Shown: one piece after another, positions 57,164 through 64,000 of the stretch
Numbering within the stretch: position 1 is the first letter of the stretch
Layout of the letters: each line of letters opens with the position of its first letter
Source of the DNA: Limonium bicolor
Lineage: Eukaryota; Streptophyta; Magnoliopsida; Caryophyllales; Plumbaginaceae
Reading direction: 5' to 3'
DNA: 64,000 nt
Assembly: GCA_023374045.1 (NCBI GenBank)
Contig: CM041776.1
Span: 474,475,375 to 474,539,374, forward strand
Notes under the pieces: model-generated
What the model saw: only the letters and a program-made list of their open reading frames with translations
Database searches by the model: none
What the model was told of the DNA's origin: nothing
Translations under genes and position numbers: made by a program

Positions 57164-57421
57164 CCTTGGGTGGGTAAGAACGTAGGGGCTTGGCCGCATA
57201 CGCATAGGTGAGCTGCAGAGGCTCCTCAGCAGTGGTGGTCTGGGTCTGGCCCTTGCCACCCTGTTGCTGTCCTTTCTGGGACTGGGGGTATGACTTCTTC
57301 TTCTTCCTCCCCATTGCCCTTGCGTGCCTTGGCCCTCGTTCATGGCCTTGCGCTTGAGCGCACTCTCCTCGTCCCTCAGACGGACGGTGATCTCCACAAT
57401 TGCAGCGGCATGGTAGCACTC
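57164..57421 (-). pseudogene. Element G gag exon 2 (one frameshift)
   Basis: Begins ECYHAAAIVEITVRLRDEESALKRKAMNEGQG, as expected for the segment between capsid and the basic linker. It ends in another frame with KKKKSYPQSQKGQQQGGKGQTQTTTAEEPLQL. The two frames differ by one base at the G/A-rich run around 57300-57316, so this copy has a frameshift. The acceptor ATATAG|GAGTGC (exon starts 57421) continues exon 1 in phase 0, and the donor at 57164 leaves phase 1. Confidence 0.75.
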
Positions 57422-57516
57422 CTATATTTAGGGTGTCAGTTATGCCCCGCCAAACAAATTCACATCACATTAACACATTGTACATACTTATTCACATCAC
57501 ACTGTAGTCCCATTAC
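57422..57516 (-). other. Putative intron 1 of gag
   Basis: Donor TTGCAG|GTAATG at 57517/57516 and acceptor TAAATATAG ending at 57422; 95 bp, AT-rich, phase 0 on both sides. The unspliced reading runs into a stop at 57460 after unrelated residues. Confidence 0.65.
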
Positions 57517-58188
57517 CTGCAAGGTATATCCAGTTGGCCCCATGCCATAGCGTAGGCGGTAGCTCAGTCCGTTGTAGAAACGGTTCACAAGAATCCGGTC
57601 TGAGTAACCCAGATCCGGTAACAGGTGGATAAGTCCGATGAAGGCTGAGTAGTACTCATCTACCGTCATCTTATCCCCTTGCCTCAGATTGTCCAACTCC
57701 AGGCGCTTGGCCTCTTGCACGTGTATCGGGTAGTACTTGGCTCGCAGCAGAGCCGTGTACTCCCTCCACTGAAAGGTCGGGTCAGCCACTCTGCCCTCCC
57801 GTACTAGCTTCCCTCAGCTCTGCGCCGAACCCTTCAAGTAGTATGCGGCAAGTCGAACCTTGACCTCCTCAGGCACCGCTAAGGTCTCGAAGGCAGTCTC
57901 CATCTCGGAGATGTATGCCCCCAGTTTACGAGGGTCGGTCTCCCCACTGAAAGATGGTGGCCTCAGATCAGCCAACGCCTTGACCCAGTTGGTCTCTCGT
58001 GGTGGTGGCGGTGGTGGTTGAACTCCGGGCTGTTGCCCTTGCTGCATCGCAGCTACAAGTTGGGGTACCATCTGGGCTACGGCGGCTGCTACTGCCTCAG
58101 CCATAACCTGAGCCGTAGTATTCTCGCCCTGGTCACCCGTATCTCCATTGCCGTGTCCACGGCCTCTACCTCTCGGTCGACCTGACAT
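57517..58188 (-). pseudogene. Element G gag exon 1: capsid domain (one stop codon)
   Basis: Starts MSGRPRGRGRGHGNGD at 58188. It has an Ala/Gln/Pro-rich N-terminus (MAEAVAAAVAQMVPQLVAAMQQGQQ), then FSGETDPRKLGAYISEMETAFETL, the beginning of the retrotransposon gag capsid domain, and later WREYTALLRAKYYP ... LRQGDKMTVDEYYSAFIGLIHLLPDLGYSDRILVNRFYNGL. A single in-frame TGA at 57814-57816 interrupts the domain, with the same frame continuing on both sides. The exon ends at the splice donor at 57517. Capsid protein assembles the particle in which reverse transcription takes place. Confidence 0.88.
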
Positions 58189-58407
58189 CTGAATTCACAC
58201 GAACATTCATTAGCAATATGCTTGCACGCTTATCGGTCCAACGGTTGTAACGCTTTTCCCGACCATAAGGTATTCCCACACTTAGTTAGTGGTTAACCTT
58301 TCCATAACTGTTCACTTAGGTAACTGTAGCTAGGTTTCCTAACTCGGTATATTCCTAAGCTCGGTATTCTAGTCATCAGAGCGATACTTCGCTCTGATAC
58401 CACTTTT
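58189..58407 (-). other. Leader of element G
   Basis: About 220 bp between the 5' LTR and gag. The first 80 bp (58330-58407), including tcctaagctcggta, closely match the leaders of elements D (22210-22278) and F (42865-42940). This is the expected place of an RNA packaging signal. Confidence 0.7.
58375..58402 (-). other. PBS and PBS hairpin of element G
   Basis: On the element strand TGGTATCAGAGC at 58391-58402 is a perfect tRNA-Met-type PBS. ATCAGAGCGA, loop AGTA, TCGCTCTGAT (58375-58398) is a perfect 10-bp hairpin covering most of it. Confidence 0.82.
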
Positions 58408-61400
58408 TGTAACACCCCTACTACGCACATAACATTACTTGAAATCGCAGCGGAATTTAAACAACTAAACAGTAACTAAACGATCGGTGCTACAACGCCG
58501 TCAACCACCCACGTGGTTAACAAGGCTGAATAAATACAAGTGTATCGGTCTGATGATCAGACTCCCGAGCATAGAACTAATAACCACATATACATTAACA
58601 TAAACCCGAGTGTTTACTTACATCCTTCACTGTATACTATCACTGTAAACTGTTCGCAACCAAAATATAACGCCACGGGAGCACAGGCGCATCCCGGGCC
58701 AACATCCAAAAGTAATCAAAGTAAACCTGCATCCTAGAATCTAAAGCCATTCCGCTTCTTCGATCCTCATCCTGTAGTAAAAGAAATATGGAGCCCCCGA
58801 GGGGTCAGCAACCCTTGGCTGGTATGGTTAACGCGCAGCCCATCGGCTACCGGTATGCACGCAACTAATTGTCATGATGACATGGCATTCATTTTAAAAC
58901 ACACAACTTATACATATATCATAACATGGGTATTGTACACAACATCACACACATCACACAAGACCAATTCCTTTTAGGAAGAGAACCAACACAGTTAGTC
59001 CCCATAGAGAGCCTAGAGAATGTTGCCATGCTCATGCTAAGCTCGTTACATAACTCGTTACCGTCCTGTTAGATTGAACGGATAACTTAACACAAGGTGC
59101 CTCGGATATAGTGATCCAAGCACACCGAAATAACACATAGTATGCCCCTGTGGCCCGACGTGAGTCAGTAAAATAGCCTTGGTTAAGCTAAAGGGAAGGT
59201 TGGAAACCAAATTGGAAAACAACCATAACATACAAAAAGAATCGAACCGGTTATGACATCGACTCCCATACTCACACGCGTGGCCGGAACAGACCGGACT
59301 CCTCACTTCCCCCGTTAGCACTTGTTAGCAGTTCATTATTGAACGCAATACACAATTCACAATAATAGGTCAAGACTTGTTAGTCACACACCAGGGAAGA
59401 GAGAGTCATACTTAACAACATAATAATATTTAACAACTGTAAACTCTTTACATGGTTTAATCTTACAAAGTCATAAACACACAGAAAAACATACAACACA
59501 CAAGCCGGTGTAAACCGGTAGGCAACAGACTGCAAGAAAACCATACCTTGGTCCTTGCCTCGATTTGTTTCCACCGTAGGCCACTCCTATACATAATTAA
59601 TAACGTCGGTTAATTAATTTACTTAACTTCAAATTTACTAAGTGTTTAACATGATTATTTGACATGTTTTAAATGTCTGACTTACCCTAGGTTACCTTCA
59701 TTATACCCCCTAGGTTAACTACATAAGTCATATTCTTTTCTGTTTTTTTTTACAAGTTTTGGTCCAACCGAACTTTCCAACCGAACTTACCCAAGTTCGG
59801 TCCATTCCAGAACACATTTCCGTTTGAAAATTCTACCCCGACTGGACTTGCATGTTCGGTTGCATGTCCGGTCCATTCCCGAGAGTTTCTCTCGTGGGAA
59901 ATTTTAGCTCGACCGAACTTGCCAAGTCCGGTCCCATGTTCGGTCGATTCCAGAAACTTAATTCGTACACAAAATACAAGCCCGACCGAACTTGTAAGTC
60001 CGGTCCCCAAGTTCGGTTGGTTCCAGAAACCAATTCTCACAGGGTAAACTGGGCTCGACCGACCTTGGCAAGTTCAGTCGCAAGGTCGGTCTGCTCCAGA
60101 CCCTTATTTTCCATTGCCCATTTAACTCCAAACTTCTCCTAAGGCCTCCTAATGTTTTCTAACATCATTTGGTACACTTATATCCTCATACAACATCCAT
60201 GAAACTCCTTAATTCACCCACTAAAATCCTCCTCAAGCATTTACACAAATTCTTATAAAAAAGTTTACACTTATAATGTTTTTCACTAAGTTTCTAAGTG
60301 GTGTCTCATACCTATAACTCTCATTATTCCCAAATGTTTTCTCACCACTACAACATCATCTCTCAAGCATCTTTCCTTCCTAAAACAACTCCTTGAACAC
60401 CTTTTCAAGCTTATAGCTCCTCATGCAACAAATTACTTCATCCCTTTTCACCAACAATGCTCAAGTCCTAAATACAATCTTTTGGTATTCTAAATCCTCT
60501 AAAACATTGCCTAAGCCCTTTTGACATCTTTAAACAACTCAATGCGTGTTCCTTCCACTAGTTGATCACCTTCCATATTAAACATTTTCTAGCTTACCAA
60601 ACTCACTCTAATCCCTTAGAACTTCTTGCTTCTTACCTAAATTTTGACATAGGTTCTCCTAGAACATTACTAAACCAAAACACATTGTTTTCTCCATTAA
60701 GCACACAAGAACACCTAAATTCACCAAGAACACTCTCACACACAAAGTTTCACCAAATTTACACTACATCAATATAGTGCATAATTTAAATTGCATGGCA
60801 CTTAGGCCCTTAAAATGCCTGGCTCTTAGGCCCTTAAAGTGCATAACTCTTAAACACTGAATTTCCACAATATATATGCCTTTAACCTGCAATTACATAC
60901 AACAACACATATGTCCTTTTACTAGTCTCCTTGAGAACATCTCACTAGGTCATTTACCATTTGCTCTTTAGGTAGTTTTAACAAGCATTATAAGCTCATT
61001 TCTCCTAAGGCATTACACACATTAGGTTAGCATGTTTACCTCTTTTCACACAAACTTCTCTCTTGTTTCCTTGTTTAAAATCGGCTAGGTATTTGATTCC
61101 TTGTCAACTACTAAACAATATACAAGTAATGTAATGAGTATACAAGCTCCAAGCTTAAACTCATTGTAAACCCTAGTTTCACATTATTTCCAAAAACATT
61201 AAGATAGTTGTTTATACCTTAGCACTTGAAGAGAGTTTGAATATCTATCAAGAGAGGACTCCACCTAGTCCTGGAAAGGTTGGAATGAAGCTAGAACAAA
61301 TCCATATAAAGAGCACCTTCAATGGGCATTTTCGGTCAACAACAAAACATGGAGGAAATGAAGTTTTTATTTGAGATTCCTTACCTAGAAGCAAAGGGGA

Positions 61401-62338
61401 ACAATAATATGTAGAAATATAAGCTCAAGCTCCTTCAATGGTGGAACTCCATGGCACCGAAATGGTGGTCTTGAAGTTTTGAGAAGATAGGAATGGAGAG
61501 CTTGATGAGAGGAAGAGAATGGTGGTGTTTGTTTTTGATTTGGTTAAGTGAGCTAGGAGTTACAAGAGATCAAAGATGGAGTTTTGATGGAGGTGGTGTA
61601 TTACCGTGAGAGAGAGCAAGGAAATGGAGAAGGTGAAGTGTTGGAGACGGTGGGAATGCAAGAAAGAATGAAGCAAATGAGATAAGTCTTGCTTTTAGAA
61701 GATATTTGTACTTAATAAAGTAAATAGTAACTAAGTAGTCATCTTTTATTTACTTAACATATTAACAAGGGTGGTGAGTCACCACACCTTAAAAACCGGC
61801 CCCCAATAGTACTTAGGGGTACTTTAGTCTTTATTTGTCAATTTAATTACTTATAATAACATATGTTACAAACTAGCTTATAAAAGTTATTATTCATAAA
61901 AACAAGGCACATAGAAGTGAAATTTTTAATTTCCCATTGATATAGACTTCCAAATGTGATACTATATAGTACACATGTTAATTAAAGAGTAATGATGGAC
62001 ATTTAGCCATTCAAAACTCATTTACAAGACAATTTTTCAAAAATGTGCTTTAAGACTCCTTAAAGCACATTTTGTGTTTTAACTTGTTTTCAAGCTTGGT
62101 TTTCTTTTCTAATTGGTTTAATATGTTCATTAGTATATAAATGAGGTCTTGGTAAGTTCATTAGGTCTTAACCAAGCTTATCCCAAGCTTAGAGCACATT
62201 TTGGCCTTTATTGACCTTAAAGCACATTTTGTGTTTCCTATTGTTTAGATTTGTTTACTAATGCTTCTAAGACTCTTTTTAGTATTAATATACCATATTT
62301 AAATGTTTAAACAACATAACTAGGTTTGGGGTATTTCA
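58408..62338 (-). repeat. 5' LTR of element G
   Basis: 3.9 kb, collinear with 48082-51995 and differing by scattered substitutions and small indels. It has the hairpin array at 59760-60100, the conserved CCGG block at about 59502-59522 and the 15-bp inverted repeat at 62040-62073. It ends GGGGTATTTCA, followed by ATTAA. Confidence 0.93.
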
Positions 62339-64000
62339 ATTAAACCAAACAAAACACGAATAAATACCTTAAAGCCAATATGGCCGAAAATGTGCTCTAA
62401 GCTTGGGATAAGTTTGGTTAAGGCCTAATAAGCTTACCACGACCTTATTTATATGCTAATTAACATGTTAAATCAATTACTAAAGAAAACCAAGCTTGAA
62501 AACAAGTTAAAACACAAAATGTGCTTTAAGGAGTCTTAAAGCACATTTTTGAAAAATTGTCTTGTAAATGAGTTTTGAGTGGCTAAATGACCATCATGAC
62601 TCTTTAATTAATATGTGTACTACTTAGTATCACATTAGTAAGGCTAAATCAATGGGAAATAAAAAATTTCACAAATATGTGCCTTGTTTTGTGAATAGTG
62701 CTCAAATAGTGCTAGTTTAAGTTATAAGTCTACATAAGTTGTTTAATTGGTCAACAAAGGCCATATATATGTTATATATTGAAGGGGCCACGGTGTTTAA
62801 GGTGGGGAGTCACCAACCTAGTCATCCAACTAAAGAAAAGAAAAAGAAATAAAGTAAAGTTACTATTTGCTTTTAAGCTTAAATATCTTGCAAAAGTGAG
62901 ACCTCTCACCTCTCCTCTTCATTTCCTTGCCTTCCCACCGTGTTCTTCCTCTATTCTCCCAACCAGAACCGAGCTTGATACAGCCCCTCTCTTCTCTAAC
63001 TTCAATTGCTCACCAAATGTTCATTAATGCTCCAAATCAAATTCCAAGACCATGTTTGTCTTAGTTAGACCAAGCTCTTCACTTCTATCTTTTCAAATCA
63101 TCAAAAGATTCATTTCGGTGCCATGGAGATTCACCATTGAAGGAGCTTGAGCTCATATTTTCATGCCTTGTCATTCTCCTTTGCTTCAAGGTAAGGAAAA
63201 TCAAAGAAAAACCAAGTTTCCTTTCATTTTCTTGTATAACCAAAAATTCACCTTACAATGGTGCATTACCTTGCTATCTTCTTAGCTTAATTCAAACTTC
63301 AAAGGGCTAGGAGGAGTCCTATCTTGCCACTTGTTCAAGTTCTCTTTCAAATTCCAAAGGTAAACATCAATTTTAGTGTTTTAAGACACTTATGTAAACC
63401 TAGGGTTTAATTATGAGTTTAAGTATTAAACTTAATGCTCATTGCCCTTATATGTGTATTGGTTAGAAGATTGACAAGTGATAAAGCTCCTTGCCGATTT
63501 TCAATCAAGGAAAAAAAATAAGAGAAAACAAGTGAGAAAGCTTGGAAACAAAGAGGTAAATGACCTCTCTTAATGTGGTTTATTGTACTAGGGAAATTGA
63601 GCTATATTTGCTTAATAAATAACCTAAAGAGCAAATGGCAAATGAGCTAGAAAACTATCCACAAGTTGGACTAAAAAGACATGGGAGCCTTGTTGTGTGT
63701 ATTTGCAGGTTGAAGGCATTTAAATGTGGGAAATTCAGTGTTTAAGTTTAATGTTATTTAAGGGCCTAAGTGCCAAGCAATTTAAGTTTATGCACTATAT
63801 TGTGATGTAGTGTAGTTTAAAGGATTAGTTGTGTGTAATGAACTTTTCTTGAGAAGATGAATGTCTTTGATGGTTAAACAGTGAAAAATAATATGTTTGT
63901 GTGTAAGGAATGTGTATTAAGGGATTAAGTGTTCTTGATTGTCTAAAGGTGAAAAACTATGTGTTTTGGTGTAAGGTGATACAAGAGAAGCTATGGCAAA
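62339..64000 (+). repeat. 3' LTR of element F, second part (runs off the window)
   Basis: Starts with the duplicated ATTAA and matches 38433 to about 40065 of the 5' LTR, including the 15-bp inverted repeat (62516-62549), the TATA-like region and the CT-rich leader. The LTR is not finished at the window end. Confidence 0.92.

Larger units (their letters stand above)
48082..62338 (-). mobile_element. AlkB-carrying chromodomain Ty3/gypsy retrotransposon (element G)
   Basis: A 14.3-kb minus-strand element: 3' LTR 48082-51995, interior 51996-58407, 5' LTR 58408-62338, perfect 5-bp duplication ATTAA. The PBS (58391-58402) and polypurine tract (51996-52012) are in place. The interior codes for gag (three exons by inference), an AlkB-type dioxygenase and pol (protease, RT, RNase H, integrase, chromodomain). 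The two LTRs differ only by scattered changes, so insertion looks recent relative to its neighbours. Pol is nonetheless defective. The LTR ends and leader match elements D and F, making this a candidate autonomous partner type. Confidence 0.94.
38182..64000 (+). mobile_element. Non-coding long-LTR retrotransposon, LARD-like (element F), truncated by window end
   Basis: Plus-strand element: 5' LTR 38182-42864, PBS 42870-42881, interior 42865-47821, and 3' LTR from 47822, which is split by element G and continues from 62339 past the window end. The interior is homologous to that of element D and has no coding capacity that I can recognise. The two LTRs are nearly identical where both are visible apart from small indels, such as about 9 extra bp near 47930. 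It inserted into the outer LTR at 38181. Confidence 0.88.

Overview
The window is plant nuclear DNA, an AT-rich angiosperm (probably eudicot) heterochromatic stretch built almost entirely of LTR retrotransposons nested in one another. I found no host gene outside a transposon, no rRNA or tRNA gene, and no CRISPR array. The assignment rests on Ty1/copia and chromodomain Ty3/gypsy polyproteins, initiator-Met-type primer binding sites (TGGTATCAGAG), 5-bp target duplications and a hAT-type MITE. The species cannot be named from the sequence.

Layout: (A) 1-1500 is a decayed minus-strand copia gag/protease with its PBS and part of an LTR. (B) A plus-strand copia element (LTR ending at 1665, gag from 1791) runs to 2494, resumes at 27576 and ends at 29071 inside the integrase. 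(C) It is split by a chromodomain Ty3/gypsy element on the minus strand (2495-27570, target duplication AAAAC on both sides). (D) That element's 5' LTR is itself split by a 13.9-kb element with 4.2-kb LTRs and a 5.4-kb interior without coding capacity (12622-26523), and separately by a 439-bp hAT-like MITE (26677-27115, perfect 8-bp target duplication). (E) At 29072 another long LTR interrupts the copia integrase. A 4.9-kb solo LTR (29099-33973, duplication CAATA) sits 27 bp inside it. (F) At 38182 a second large non-coding element begins on the plus strand: 4.7-kb LTR, 5.0-kb interior, 3' LTR running off the window. (G) Its 3' LTR is split by a 14.3-kb coding element on the minus strand (48082-62338, duplication ATTAA).

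Element G is the most interesting part. It has gag and a chromodomain gypsy pol, and between them on the same strand an uninterrupted 2-oxoglutarate/Fe(II) dioxygenase of the AlkB family (55855-56517, open back to 56612). It carries HxD, the distal His and an RxNxTxR signature. Gag appears to be divided by three short introns. The gag exon-3 donor is phase-compatible both with an acceptor just before AlkB and with one just before pol, so AlkB could be an alternative 3' exon (Gag-AlkB versus Gag-Pol). Pol carries several frameshifts and lacks one of the two adjacent catalytic aspartates of reverse transcriptase, while AlkB is unbroken.

The two non-coding elements (D and F) share with G the LTR ends, the PBS leader (a PBS-containing hairpin), and the pre-polypurine stem-loop and polypurine tract. 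They look like LARD-type non-autonomous derivatives mobilised by a G-like partner. Several LTR families here also carry arrays of hairpin-forming GTCCGAAC/GGTCGG units and a few sequence blocks conserved between otherwise diverged LTRs.
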